Assembly (NCBI RefSeq): GCF_947498805.1
Contig: NZ_CANMLT010000009.1
Span: 96,876-160,875 of the forward strand
DNA: 64,000 nt
From: an uncultured Tenacibaculum sp.
GTDB taxonomy: Bacteria > Bacteroidota > Bacteroidia > Flavobacteriales > Flavobacteriaceae
Direction of reading: 5' to 3'
Shown: positions 1 through 8,994 of the stretch, piece after piece
Layout of the letters: the number at the start of each line of letters is the position of its first letter
Position numbering within the stretch: the stretch's first letter is position 1
Notes under the pieces: model-generated
The model's database searches: none
Told to the model about the DNA's origin: nothing
Seen by the model: only the letters and a program-made list of their open reading frames with translations
Translations under genes and position numbers: made by a program

Positions 1-2
1 AA

Positions 3-551
3 TTCAACTTTAAAAAGTTAGGTTTACGAATTGGTTCAAATGAAAGTTCTATTTACAGATACTTTGAAAGTAAACATAAACTTCTAATTTATTTAACTTC
101 TTGGTATTGGGGTTGGATTCAATACCAACTGGTTATTGAAACCTATAGCATTCAAGATTCAAAAGATAAACTTAGAAAAGCTATTGAAGTTGTTACCAAA
201 ACTACGAAGCAAGACAGTAATTTCTCACATATTAATGAAGTTTTGTTAAATCGTATTGTGATCGACGAAAATGCTAAATCGTATTCAACTAAAGAAGTAG
301 ATACAGAAAATAAAGAAGGCTTTTTTAGACTTTACAAAGAAGTTGTTAGACGTTTAGCTGAAATTATTAGTCTTTATAATTCTTCATACAAACATCCATT
401 AACCTTAGCTAGTACCATTATAGAAGGAGCATTGCATCAGCAATTTATTAGACAACACTTTAAAACATTAACAAATTGCGATGACACTATAACTCCAACG
501 TCTTTTTTTATTGATTTAACCCTTAACACCTTAATTAATGAGCGAAAATAA
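3..551 (+). CDS. TetR/AcrR-family regulator, 5' end missing
   Basis: The reading frame is open from the window edge to a TAA at 549-551, so the gene begins outside the window; the ORF track shows only its C-terminal half from an internal TTG. The visible N-terminus contains the end of a TetR-type helix-turn-helix, with the recognisable pattern GSNESSIYRYFESKHKLL. The rest is an all-helical ligand/dimer domain of about 160 residues with no motif I can assign to a ligand. Its stop overlaps the start of the following ABC gene by 14 nt, so the two are translationally coupled and the regulator very probably controls the downstream ABC-HlyD-TolC export operon. Family call is secure; the ligand is unknown. 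Confidence 0.85.
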   Translation, partial: FNFKKLGLRIGSNESSIYRYFESKHKLLIYLTSWYWGWIQYQLVIETYSIQDSKDKLRKAIEVVTKTTKQDSNFSHINEVLLNRIVIDENAKSYSTKEVDTENKEGFFRLYKEVVRRLAEIISLYNSSYKHPLTLASTIIEGALHQQFIRQHFKTLTNCDDTITPTSFFIDLTLNTLINERK

Positions 552-2199
552 AATTCTAACCCCTTGGAAACGTTTTGTTGGTTTATTAAATCTTGAGAAA
601 AAAGACACTTTTCAAATTGGTTATTATGCCATTTTTGAAGGTATTGTGGCATTATCTCTTCCATTAGGAATACAAGCCATAATCAATTTGCTACAAGCAG
701 CTCAGGTATCTGCTTCTTGGATAGTTCTGGTAGTGCTTGTTACTGGAGGTGTAGCTTTTAGTGGAGTTTTAAAACTTATGCAAATAAGAATTATAGAAAC
801 CATTCAACAACGCATATTTACCAGAGCATCTATTGAGTTGAGTTATCGATTTCCAAAAATAAAAATGAAGGAATTGGAAAATTATTATCCACCAGAATTA
901 GCGAATAGATTCTTTGATACATTAACTATTCAAAAAGGAATTTCAAAAGTTTTAATTGATGTTCCATCTGCATTTTTGCAGATTATTTTTGCCTTAATTT
1001 TACTTTCATTCTATCATCCATTTTTTATTGTATTTGGTATTCTTCTACTCTTATTAATTTATGTAGTATTTAAGTTTACTGCTGAAAAAGGTTTAGAAAC
1101 TAGCTTGAAAGAATCTAAAAACAAATACAAAGTTGCTCACTGGTTGCAGGAGATTGCTCGTACTATAATTAGTTTTAAGTTATCTGGAAAAACAACGTTA
1201 GCACTACAAAAAAGTGATGATCTTGTAAGTGAATATATACAATCTAGAGAAAGTCATTTTAAAGTATTACTTACACAATACATTCAAATGATAAGTTTTA
1301 AGGTAATTGTTACCGCTGGATTACTTTTAATTGGAGGTTTTCTTGTACTTAACCAACAAATGAATATCGGGCAATTTGTTGCTGCTGAAATCATTATTTT
1401 ATTGGTTATTACTTCTGTTGAAAAACTTATTCTAGGGCTGGAATCTTTTTATGATGTACTTACCTCTATTGAAAAACTAGGACAAGTAGTAGATAAGCCA
1501 ATCGAATCTCAAAAAGGAACTAAACTAGAAGATTTAGACTCTTTAGAAATTGAGATTCAAAACGCTAGTTATTCTTCTACCAATAAAGAAACACCAATTC
1601 TTAGTGATATTTCTTTTAAAATTAACTCTAAGGATCGAATTTTAGTTCAAGGGAAAAGTAGTTCTGGAAAATCAAGTTTATTACAACTTATTGCGGGAGT
1701 TATAGAGCCTACTTCTGGGAACATTTTCGTTAACAATCTATCATTAAAAAGTCTATTGTTAAACGACTATAGATCAAACTTAGGATTATCACTTTCAGAA
1801 GAAACCCCTTTTGAAGGAACCATCCGTGAAAATATCACTTTTGGAGATCCAACAATTACAGACAAAGAGATATATGAAATGTTTGATGCTATTGGATTGT
1901 CATACTTCCTAAAACACCAACCTAATGGGCTCGATACTTTTATTCAACCAGAAGGAAAATTAATTGGTTATACCATTGCTAAGAAAATCATTCTAGCAAG
2001 AGCCATGATTATCAAACCAAAACTATTAATTCTTGAAGATCCATTAGATCAATTAGAGAAAGAGGAAGCTCAGAAAATCATCGATTATATTACAGATCCA
2101 TCTAAACCTTGGAGCTTAATTATAGTAAGTAGTAACGATGCCTGGAAAAAGAAATGTAATAAACAAATAACACTTGTAAAAGGAGTTATTGTAAATTAA
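538..2199 (+). CDS. ABC exporter subunit with degenerate nucleotide-binding domain
   Basis: A fused membrane-domain/ATPase protein of 553 residues. Hydrophobic helices lie at about 25-85, 140-180 and 250-300, giving the six-helix type I exporter fold, followed by an ATPase domain from about 335. Walker A is intact (GKSSSGKS, 372-379). Other motifs are not: the Q-loop Gln is replaced (SLSEETPFEGTI), the LSGGQ signature is LIGYT (475-479), Walker B plus catalytic Glu reads LILED instead of LILDE, and the H-loop His is Ser/Asn (IIVSSND). There is no N-terminal peptidase domain. The next genes are HlyD and TolC homologues, so it should energise or gate a type I-like export channel; whether it hydrolyses ATP is doubtful from the sequence. 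Confidence 0.8.
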   Translation: MSENKILTPWKRFVGLLNLEKKDTFQIGYYAIFEGIVALSLPLGIQAIINLLQAAQVSASWIVLVVLVTGGVAFSGVLKLMQIRIIETIQQRIFTRASIELSYRFPKIKMKELENYYPPELANRFFDTLTIQKGISKVLIDVPSAFLQIIFALILLSFYHPFFIVFGILLLLLIYVVFKFTAEKGLETSLKESKNKYKVAHWLQEIARTIISFKLSGKTTLALQKSDDLVSEYIQSRESHFKVLLTQYIQMISFKVIVTAGLLLIGGFLVLNQQMNIGQFVAAEIIILLVITSVEKLILGLESFYDVLTSIEKLGQVVDKPIESQKGTKLEDLDSLEIEIQNASYSSTNKETPILSDISFKINSKDRILVQGKSSSGKSSLLQLIAGVIEPTSGNIFVNNLSLKSLLLNDYRSNLGLSLSEETPFEGTIRENITFGDPTITDKEIYEMFDAIGLSYFLKHQPNGLDTFIQPEGKLIGYTIAKKIILARAMIIKPKLLILEDPLDQLEKEEAQKIIDYITDPSKPWSLIIVSSNDAWKKKCNKQITLVKGVIVN

Positions 2200-2211
2200 A
2201 AAGACCTATAT

Positions 2212-3570
2212 ATGTTAAACATATCTAAGAATAGTATCTCACATTATGTAGATATCACTAAATTTAAGTCTGGCAAAGAAATATTCGCTAAAGAGCATCA
2301 TAAACTCTTCAGGAAGTTTTTACTTGGTTTTTTAGTTGCTCTTATCATTATTTTATTTTTACCATGGACACAAAATGTTTCTAGTACAGGTAGAGTAACC
2401 ACTTTAAAACCTAATCAACGTCCGCAAACTTTACAATCTCAAATACCGGGTAGAATTGAACAATGGTTTGTTCAGGAAGGAACTTTTGTAAAAAAGGGAG
2501 ATACCATTTTAAGAATTTCTGAAGTAAAAAGCGATTATTTTGATAGTAAATTAACAGAACGAACTGGACAGCAATTAAACTCTAAAACTCGATCTGTAAA
2601 AGCCTATAACAATAAAGTAAATGCCTTAAAAAAACAGATTGGTGCCTTGCAAAATGAACGCGTTTTAAAACTGGAGCAAGCTAAAAACAAACTTCAACAA
2701 ACTTATTTAAAAGTAAAAACAGACAGCATCGATCTAGAAGCGGCTAAAATAAAACAGCAAATTGCCAAAACTCAATTTGACCGAACTGTTATGTTAGAAA
2801 AAGAAGGACTAAAAGCAGTAAAGGATGTAGAAGAAAAAAGAGCCAAGCTACAAGAACAATCCGCCAAATTGGTTTCTCAAGAAAACAAACTTTTAAATAC
2901 TCGAAACAATGTTTTAAATGCTCAAATTGCTATCAATAGTATTCAAGCATCTTATACCGATAAAATATCGAAAGCCGAGAGTAATTTGTATACCGCAGAA
3001 TCCAATGCTTTAGATGCCGAAGTTCAAGTATCAAAACTAGAAACAAGTTTATCTAATTATAGTAAAAGAAGCTCTTTACTATATGTTACAGCTCCACAAG
3101 ATGGATATATTAACAAAGCAATTAAAACAGGTATTGGAGAAACCTTTAAAGAAGGTGAAGCTTTGGTTAAGATAATGCCTGCTAATTATGACTTAGCAGT
3201 AGAAATGTTTATTGAACCAATAGATTTACCACTAATTCACATTAATGAAGAAGTTCGTGTACAATTCGATGGATGGCCTGCAATAGTTTTTAGTGGTTGG
3301 CCGAATGCTTCTTATGGTACTTATAGCGCTAAAGTAGTAGCTATAGAAAACTTTATAAGCGACAACGGAAAGTATAGAGTTTTAATTGTTCCTAATAATC
3401 CTTCTCAACCATGGCCAAAAGCTATACGAGTTGGTTCTGGAGCTAAAACCATAGCATTATTAGAAAATGTTCCAATCTGGTTTGAATTATGGAGACAAAT
3501 AAACAGTTTCCCTCCTAATTTTTATCAACCTAAAAAAGACACTAACGAAAAAGTAAAGAAGAAGAAATAA
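2212..3570 (+). CDS. HlyD-family periplasmic adaptor protein
   Basis: The 452-residue protein has one N-terminal membrane helix (about 35-52, ending FLPW), then the split biotinyl-lipoyl domain (PGRIEQWFVQEGTFVKKGD at 80-98 and TAPQDGYINKAI near 298), with a long alpha-helical coiled-coil hairpin between them (about 110-285, rich in Lys, Gln and Glu). The C-terminal beta-barrel contains the VRVQFDGWPAI segment typical of type I secretion adaptors. It would bridge the inner-membrane ABC protein encoded 12 nt upstream and the TolC-like protein whose start overlaps its stop by 1 nt. It lies in a TetR-ABC-HlyD-TolC operon; substrate not predictable because no substrate gene is visible. Confidence 0.9.
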   Translation: MLNISKNSISHYVDITKFKSGKEIFAKEHHKLFRKFLLGFLVALIIILFLPWTQNVSSTGRVTTLKPNQRPQTLQSQIPGRIEQWFVQEGTFVKKGDTILRISEVKSDYFDSKLTERTGQQLNSKTRSVKAYNNKVNALKKQIGALQNERVLKLEQAKNKLQQTYLKVKTDSIDLEAAKIKQQIAKTQFDRTVMLEKEGLKAVKDVEEKRAKLQEQSAKLVSQENKLLNTRNNVLNAQIAINSIQASYTDKISKAESNLYTAESNALDAEVQVSKLETSLSNYSKRSSLLYVTAPQDGYINKAIKTGIGETFKEGEALVKIMPANYDLAVEMFIEPIDLPLIHINEEVRVQFDGWPAIVFSGWPNASYGTYSAKVVAIENFISDNGKYRVLIVPNNPSQPWPKAIRVGSGAKTIALLENVPIWFELWRQINSFPPNFYQPKKDTNEKVKKKK

Positions 3571-4970
3571 TGAAGTTAAAGATTTTACTTGTTCCATTTT
3601 TACTCCTATGCTTTCAAGCAAGCTCTCAAAATGCTGAATTAGATCAATTGAGTTTGGAAGAGTACTTAGGGTATGTAAAGAAGTATCATCCTGTAATTAA
3701 ACAGGCCAAACTAATTACCAGTACAAATGAAGCTAAACTATTAAAAGCGAGAGGTGCTTTTGATCCTAAAATAGAAGTAGATTTCGAAAAAAAAGAGTTT
3801 AAAAACACTGAATATTTTGAAAAGCTAAATTCTGTTTTTAAAATCCCAACTTGGTATGGAATTGAGTTGAAAGGTAGCTATGAAAACAACTCTGGTCAAT
3901 ATTTGAATCCAGAATTAAACACTCCTGATAATGGATTGTACAATGTTGGTATTTCGGTATCATTAGCTAAAAACTTATTTATCAATAAAAGAATGGCTAC
4001 ATTAAAACAAGCCAAACTCTATTTAAAGCAAGGAAAATTAGAGCAACAGTTATTGGTTAATAATATTCTTTTTGATGCTATTGACGCTTATTTAAATTGG
4101 ACAAAATACCATCAGAGTTATGAAACCTTTAAACGTTTTAACAACAATGCTCAGTTTAGATTAGAGAATGTAGTTAAAAGTTATAAAGCAGGAGACAAAC
4201 CGGCTGTTGATACTTTAGAAGCCCGTATTAATTTAGATAGTAGAAAATTAGATTTAGAAAAAGCTCGAATCAAATATGTAAAATCTACTTTAGAGTTATC
4301 GAATCATTTATGGATTGGAGAAAACACCCCTTTGACTTTAAGAGAAAATATCAGGCCTACTTCAGATACTTTTTCAAAGATTAAAATTTTATTAGATAAT
4401 TCTATAGGAAGTACATCCATCATAATTGAAGAGCATCCGAAGCTAAAACTTTTAGAATTAAAGCGAAAAAATCTTCAAATAGAGAAAAGATTAAAGATTA
4501 ACAATCTATTACCTAAAGTAGATTTTCAATACAATCTCTTAAGTTCAAACGTAGACAATTTTGATTCTTTTAAAGCTTCCAACTATAAAAAATCTCTTCA
4601 AGTAAGTATTCCGCTGTTCTTAAGAAAATCTCGAGGTGATTTACGATTAGCTAAAGTAAAATTACAGGACATTGATTTTGAAATTGCTTCAACAAAAACT
4701 GTTCTTTTAAATAAAATAAAAGCTACAGAGCAAGAAATAGCATCTTTAGAAACACAAAATAATATTCTAAATAATCTTGTAAACGATTATAATAGTATTG
4801 TAAAAAGCGAAGAAAGAAAATTTTCTTTAGGAGAGAGTTCTGTATTTTTAATTAATTACCGAGAGGTAAAATTGATAGAAACGCAATTAAAAGAAATTGA
4901 AAACAATTACAAATTCGCAAAAACGCACAGTAAGTTTTTCAAATTACTTGGAAAACTAGATACGTTATAA
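3570..4970 (+). CDS. TolC-family outer-membrane efflux protein
   Basis: A 466-residue protein with a signal peptide (hydrophobic core to about residue 17, cleavage near ASSQ) followed by the two related helical-hairpin repeats of outer-membrane efflux proteins. The first repeat carries LEEYLGYVKKYHPVIKQAKL and the second EEHPKLKLLELKRKNLQ, both with the usual His-Pro pair at the start of the long helix. It is the outer-membrane channel of the tripartite system with the HlyD and ABC proteins upstream; its ATG overlaps the HlyD stop by 1 nt. Its last 6 nt overlap the end of the convergent gene on the minus strand, so no space remains for a terminator between them. Confidence 0.9.
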   Translation: MKLKILLVPFLLLCFQASSQNAELDQLSLEEYLGYVKKYHPVIKQAKLITSTNEAKLLKARGAFDPKIEVDFEKKEFKNTEYFEKLNSVFKIPTWYGIELKGSYENNSGQYLNPELNTPDNGLYNVGISVSLAKNLFINKRMATLKQAKLYLKQGKLEQQLLVNNILFDAIDAYLNWTKYHQSYETFKRFNNNAQFRLENVVKSYKAGDKPAVDTLEARINLDSRKLDLEKARIKYVKSTLELSNHLWIGENTPLTLRENIRPTSDTFSKIKILLDNSIGSTSIIIEEHPKLKLLELKRKNLQIEKRLKINNLLPKVDFQYNLLSSNVDNFDSFKASNYKKSLQVSIPLFLRKSRGDLRLAKVKLQDIDFEIASTKTVLLNKIKATEQEIASLETQNNILNNLVNDYNSIVKSEERKFSLGESSVFLINYREVKLIETQLKEIENNYKFAKTHSKFFKLLGKLDTL

Positions 4971-6071
4971 CTCTCTTTCGAACTCTTTTAATAGAGCTTG
5001 ATCAAATGATATATATTCTGGTAGTATACGCAAGCGATATTTACTTTCACCTATAAAAGTAATTAAATCCTTGCGTTCTAGTTTATTTTCTTCTTCTAAG
5101 ACAAGTATTGTGTTGATATTGTCTATTATTCTAGTTAAATAAGTCTGGCTTTTAATTTCTCCACCAGAATTCACAACTATTGACTGCTTATCTGCAGCTA
5201 AATACTTTCTTCTATAAGCAAAGTTTAAAAGGTTCTTGTATTGAGTAGTTTTTGATCCAAAATCAATTTTCTCATTAATAATTCCTTTTGAAGGAATACT
5301 TAACTGAATCAACGACCAATCTAAAAAACTTATTTTCATTTCATTGGGTTTAGGCATACTAGCCAACTGAATTACCCAGCTCGTTGCTAACACCAAAAAA
5401 ACAGACACCAATGAAGTTTTCGCAATGATACGAATTAGTTGATTGACAAAATCATTATCTAATCCAACAAACACATCCGATAATTGCGATATAAACAATA
5501 AGGCTATTGCTATGATAGAAATAAACGCTACTAATTTCAAATCTCTATGCATAAAAGTTCTATAAAAAGATACCCCCATTAGAAAACACAAAAACGTAGT
5601 TAGTAATACGTCTGGAATAGAAACTATTTTCACGCCAGAGACTACCTTATTTCCTAACACAGATGAAAGTAGTAGTGTAATAGCGGCAACAGCAACAATA
5701 ATTATAGCAATAATCTTAGCGTTCTTTTCATTTCTGTAAATAAATTTTGGAGCGTCATACACGTAATACAAAGCCAATAACCAAAACAAATTATTAATAG
5801 TAGACAGTATATTTATACCTATTTGATTTAGTAATGTATCTTGAAAAGAGAAGTAATTCACTATAAAAGCCCAAGTTCCAGAAACCACCCAGACAAGCAT
5901 ACCAAAGCTAAAATACAACAACCCTCGATCTACTCTTTTTATCGAATTCCCCTCTTCCAGAACGGCGCTAAAGCGCTTTCTAATATTATAATAAATAGCT
6001 AGTAACAACACAGCTCCAATGAATGATATACAAATATGTGATAAGTTATGGAACTGTGTTACTTCTGTCAT
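4965..6071 (-). CDS. Seven-helix membrane protein with soluble C-terminal domain, unknown
   Basis: Not recognised. The 368-residue protein has seven hydrophobic segments (roughly 8-27, 50-75, 84-105, 118-140, 150-170, 180-203, 212-237) followed by about 130 soluble residues, mixed alpha/beta, containing a basic AYRRKYL stretch. That architecture fits a sensor or membrane-bound regulator better than a transporter, but no catalytic or DNA-binding motif is clear. Its ATG directly follows the TAG of the ACMS decarboxylase with no gap, making it the last gene of the kynurenine operon and probably co-translated. It overlaps the convergent tolC-like gene by 6 nt at the 3' end. A role in the pathway (sensing, uptake) is only inferred from position. 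Confidence 0.6.
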   Translation of the reverse strand: MTEVTQFHNLSHICISFIGAVLLLAIYYNIRKRFSAVLEEGNSIKRVDRGLLYFSFGMLVWVVSGTWAFIVNYFSFQDTLLNQIGINILSTINNLFWLLALYYVYDAPKFIYRNEKNAKIIAIIIVAVAAITLLLSSVLGNKVVSGVKIVSIPDVLLTTFLCFLMGVSFYRTFMHRDLKLVAFISIIAIALLFISQLSDVFVGLDNDFVNQLIRIIAKTSLVSVFLVLATSWVIQLASMPKPNEMKISFLDWSLIQLSIPSKGIINEKIDFGSKTTQYKNLLNFAYRRKYLAADKQSIVVNSGGEIKSQTYLTRIIDNINTILVLEEENKLERKDLITFIGESKYRLRILPEYISFDQALLKEFEREL

Positions 6072-7154
6072 CTATTGTAAAATTTTATTGACTAAATTTT
6101 GTTTTGCTTTTTCATCATCTCCATACAACCATTGTAATACATTATCTTCCCACATCTCATCTTTCTGCTGTTCATTGATAATACTTCTATCAATTGCTAA
6201 ATCTAAGATTTTTCCTGGATATGACGATTGTTTATCACTCTCCATTTCTCCCAATGGATATGGATCATCTAATCCTATAAGCACTTGACTTGCCCCTTGG
6301 TTTTTTATCAACAAATCTAAAGAACCTGTATCATGTACCAAGGTATCAAAGAAAATATTTTTATGCCCTACTGCTTTTCTTGGATGACTTTTTCCTTCAA
6401 ACAAATCAGGCCTACCATCAAAACCTTGAATACGACGACCTAAATTCATTTGAGCCAACTGTCCTCCATGTGCAAAACAAATTCGCATATTTGGATACTT
6501 TTCATAGTATCCATTTAGTGTTAAGAAATGATATGCATCTGCACATTGTGCTAGCATCCAAATCAAATGAAAACGCCATGAGGTATTTTGCAGTTTGATA
6601 AACTTTTCTCCATCATATGGGTGAATCTCAACTGCCAAGTTATATTTATTAGCTAGTTCGAAAATAGGTTCATTCTCTTCATCAAAAATACAACGCCAAG
6701 TACCAATGGTATCCATGTAATGCGTAGGCAAACATAACAGACGCATCCCTAACACCTCAACACAGCGTTCTATTTCCCATAACGCTCCTCTAACAAAACC
6801 AGGGTGCACCACAAATCCACAAGTAAACTTATTTGGATTATCATGTTGCACACGTGCATTAAAATCGTTTTGAAAACGTAAAGCCTGTTTCATCTCTTCT
6901 AAGCGCAAACCATTTCCATAAAGCTGTGATAAATTTAAAACTACTGCATGGTCAATTTTAAAATGCTCCATCCAAGCTAGTTTTTCTTCTAAAAAGAAAC
7001 TTGAGTCTGTTACTGGTCGACTCCAATCTTTTTGAAGCATGTATTTTCTGTCTTTATCCACCCAAAAAATTCCTTTATCTTTCATGTATTGAGGAATTTC
7101 TTCTGGATAAGGAAGTAAATGTGAATGTCCGTTTATTCTTAGTTTACGTTTCAT
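6072..7154 (-). CDS. 2-amino-3-carboxymuconate-6-semialdehyde decarboxylase (ACMSD)
   Basis: An amidohydrolase-fold metal enzyme of 360 residues, about 25 longer than the well-known Pseudomonas and human enzymes. Zinc ligands expected in this family are all present: HSH (H10, H12), H178 in EIHPYD, H229 in FAHGG and the catalytic Asp near 296 in GLDDPYP; R46 in SRPVTD is placed like the substrate arginine. It decarboxylates ACMS, the ring-opened product of 3-hydroxyanthranilate, to 2-aminomuconate semialdehyde, diverting it from spontaneous quinolinate formation. The dioxygenase that makes ACMS and the dehydrogenase that uses the product are both in this operon, which supports the assignment strongly. 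NbaD/AmnC equivalents carry the same role in proteobacteria. Confidence 0.88.
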   Translation of the reverse strand: MKRKLRINGHSHLLPYPEEIPQYMKDKGIFWVDKDRKYMLQKDWSRPVTDSSFFLEEKLAWMEHFKIDHAVVLNLSQLYGNGLRLEEMKQALRFQNDFNARVQHDNPNKFTCGFVVHPGFVRGALWEIERCVEVLGMRLLCLPTHYMDTIGTWRCIFDEENEPIFELANKYNLAVEIHPYDGEKFIKLQNTSWRFHLIWMLAQCADAYHFLTLNGYYEKYPNMRICFAHGGQLAQMNLGRRIQGFDGRPDLFEGKSHPRKAVGHKNIFFDTLVHDTGSLDLLIKNQGASQVLIGLDDPYPLGEMESDKQSSYPGKILDLAIDRSIINEQQKDEMWEDNVLQWLYGDDEKAKQNLVNKILQ

Positions 7155-7155
7155 T

Positions 7156-7563
7156 TTAGTTGGTTTGTTTTAAGGAAATCATTGTTCCTTGCATTGTTGT
7201 ATATAATATCTCTTCCTTTTCATCTGTAACTTTTGCTTCACAAAAAACTAAAGTTCTTCCACTTTTAACAACACGACCTGTAGCAATAATAACATCTGCT
7301 TTGGCCGGACGTAAAAGATTGGTTTTAAATTCTACCGATAGTACATCAGAACCTTCTTCCATAGTAGTCAGTGCTGCATAACCACAAGCCACATCCATAA
7401 TACTTGTAAGTACCCCAGCATGAAAAAAACCATGTTGTTGTGTTAACCCATCATTCTTTTTACATCGTATTTTGAGTAATCCTTTTTCGATATGAATAAT
7501 TTCAGCTCCTAAGGTTTTCATAAAACCTTGTTTTAAAAAACTTTCTTTTGCCGCTTCAATCAT
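7156..7563 (-). CDS. PaaI-type hotdog-fold thioesterase
   Basis: A 135-residue single hotdog domain. It has the helix-turn signature QQHGFFHAGVLTSIMD, where the His-Gly and following Asp occupy the active-site positions of the PaaI/4HBT group. Members hydrolyse acyl- or aryl-CoA thioesters in the cytoplasm. It overlaps the stop of the 3-hydroxyanthranilate dioxygenase gene by 1 nt and sits 1 nt from the ACMSD gene, so it is a true member of the operon. No thioester occurs in the upper aminomuconate route, so it may release CoA at a later stage or protect against dead-end CoA esters; this is inference. Family call is good, substrate unknown. Confidence 0.8.
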   Translation of the reverse strand: MIEAAKESFLKQGFMKTLGAEIIHIEKGLLKIRCKKNDGLTQQHGFFHAGVLTSIMDVACGYAALTTMEEGSDVLSVEFKTNLLRPAKADVIIATGRVVKSGRTLVFCEAKVTDEKEEILYTTMQGTMISLKQTN

Positions 7564-8093
7564 TATTTCACCTTATTCGGAGCTTCCATTACGGTACCAC
7601 AATTAGCACAAGTACATTTTGCTCTATCTGAGTAATATTTATCGAAAATAATAGGCATGTCTGTTTCAATATTATCTAAAGCAAATTCTTCTCTATACAA
7701 TGGTGTTCCACAATTTTCACAATACCATTCTAAAGCATCCATCATACCTTCAGCTCTTGGGTACTCTATTACTAAACCAACAGTATTTGCTTTTCGTTGA
7801 GGAGAATGTGGAACTTTTCCTGGTAACAAGTAAATATCTCCTTCCTTGATTTCAACATCAACCATTTCTCCATTATCATCAATAATCTTTAATACCATAT
7901 CACCTTCTACTTGATAGAAAAACTCAGGTGTTTCGTTATAATGATAATCTTTACGATTATTAGGTCCTCCAACTACCATTACTATATATTCACCATCTTT
8001 CCATACTTGTTTATTTCCAACAGGTGGTTTTAGTAAATGACGATGTTCATCTATCCATTTTTTAAAATTCAAAGGTTGTACTAGCTTACTCAT
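7563..8093 (-). CDS. 3-hydroxyanthranilate 3,4-dioxygenase
   Basis: A 176-residue cupin that opens the ring of 3-hydroxyanthranilate with O2, giving ACMS. The Fe(II) ligands are visible as His and Glu in YHYNETPEFFYQ and His in PGKVPHSPQR. The C-terminus carries two CxxC pairs (WYCENCGTPL and CTCANCGTVM), the rubredoxin-like second iron site typical of bacterial and fungal enzymes of about 175 residues and absent from the longer animal form. It is placed 13 nt after the SDR and overlaps the thioesterase gene by 1 nt. With the neighbouring monooxygenase, kynureninase and ACMSD the role is unambiguous. Confidence 0.93.
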   Translation of the reverse strand: MSKLVQPLNFKKWIDEHRHLLKPPVGNKQVWKDGEYIVMVVGGPNNRKDYHYNETPEFFYQVEGDMVLKIIDDNGEMVDVEIKEGDIYLLPGKVPHSPQRKANTVGLVIEYPRAEGMMDALEWYCENCGTPLYREEFALDNIETDMPIIFDKYYSDRAKCTCANCGTVMEAPNKVK

Positions 8094-8106
8094 GATTGTT
8101 TAGATT

Positions 8107-8883
8107 TTATAATGATTTTGTTCTTCCTCCGTCTACAGGAACATTAATTCCGTTAATAAAACTTGCTTTTTCACTTGCTAAAAACACCACTGCATTTGCT
8201 ATCTCTTCAGGCTGAGCAAATCGTTTTGCTGGTGATGCGTTCTTCATTGTCTCAGCAACCTCTTCAACAGATTTTCCTGTCTTTTTAGCTTTATTATTGA
8301 TTATTTCATTTAAACGCTCCGTTCCAGTTGCTCCAGGCAATACATTGTTTACCGTTATACTATACTGTCCTAATTCATTTGCCAATGTTTTTGACCAATT
8401 AGCTACAGCGCCACGAATGGTATTTGATACCCCTAAACCATCTAAAGGTTGTTTTACAGAGGTAGATATTACATTGATCACTCTACCATACCCTGCTTCT
8501 TTCATAAATGGCACCAATGCTTGTACCAATACATGATTGCATTTTAAATGTTGTGTAAAAGCTCTTTCAAACTCATCTAATTGTGCATTAAAAACTGGTC
8601 CGCCTGCAGGTCCTCCAGTATTGTTTACTAGAATATGAAAATTCAAATTAGAAGCTTCTATTTTCTCTTTTAATTCTAATGGATTAGAGAAATCCGCAAT
8701 GATATAATCATGACGTTGTCCGTTATTTGGCAATTCAGCTAAAACTGCTTTTAGCTTTTCTTCATTTCGAGCTATCAATGTAACATTTGCTCCTTCTTCT
8801 GCTAACTGAATTGCAGATGCCTTCCCTATTCCTTGTGTACTACCGCAAACTAATGCGTTTTTATGTTGTAATCCTAAATTCAT
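8107..8883 (-). CDS. Atypical SDR-family oxidoreductase in kynurenine operon
   Basis: A 258-residue Rossmann protein with a slightly changed cofactor motif (CGSTQGIG in place of TGxxxGIG), NNTGGP in place of the NNAG motif, and the usual C-terminal VDGG end. The catalytic Ser is present (VISTSV), but where classical SDRs have YxxxK this one has SxxxR (GVSNTIRGAV). I recall a broad FabG-like subgroup with this exact replacement; its reactions are poorly known. It is first in the last block of the operon, just after a REP-like palindrome. A reductase step on an aminomuconate-derived intermediate is possible but not shown. Confidence 0.75.
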   Translation of the reverse strand: MNLGLQHKNALVCGSTQGIGKASAIQLAEEGANVTLIARNEEKLKAVLAELPNNGQRHDYIIADFSNPLELKEKIEASNLNFHILVNNTGGPAGGPVFNAQLDEFERAFTQHLKCNHVLVQALVPFMKEAGYGRVINVISTSVKQPLDGLGVSNTIRGAVANWSKTLANELGQYSITVNNVLPGATGTERLNEIINNKAKKTGKSVEEVAETMKNASPAKRFAQPEEIANAVVFLASEKASFINGINVPVDGGRTKSL

Positions 8884-8887
8884 ATTA

Positions 8888-8919
8888 AGCCCCTCCTAGC
8901 CTCCCCAAAGGGAAGGAAC
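8888..8919. repeat. REP-like palindromic repeat copy 1
   Basis: The motif AGCCCCTCCTAGCCTCCC continues into an imperfect hairpin CTCCCCAAAGGGAAG. It lies only 4 nt before the SDR start codon on the minus strand. It shares its layout (AGCCCCTC, TCCCC, GGGAG/GGAAGG, AAC) with the copy at 11562 and, inverted, with the one at 11649. It is far more GC-rich than the surrounding DNA. Confidence 0.75.
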
Positions 8920-8994
8920 TCTTATCTGGGTGGATAATCGTTTTTATTATTATTATTTTTCTACTTACTTCTTCTCATTTAGAGAATATAAGTA

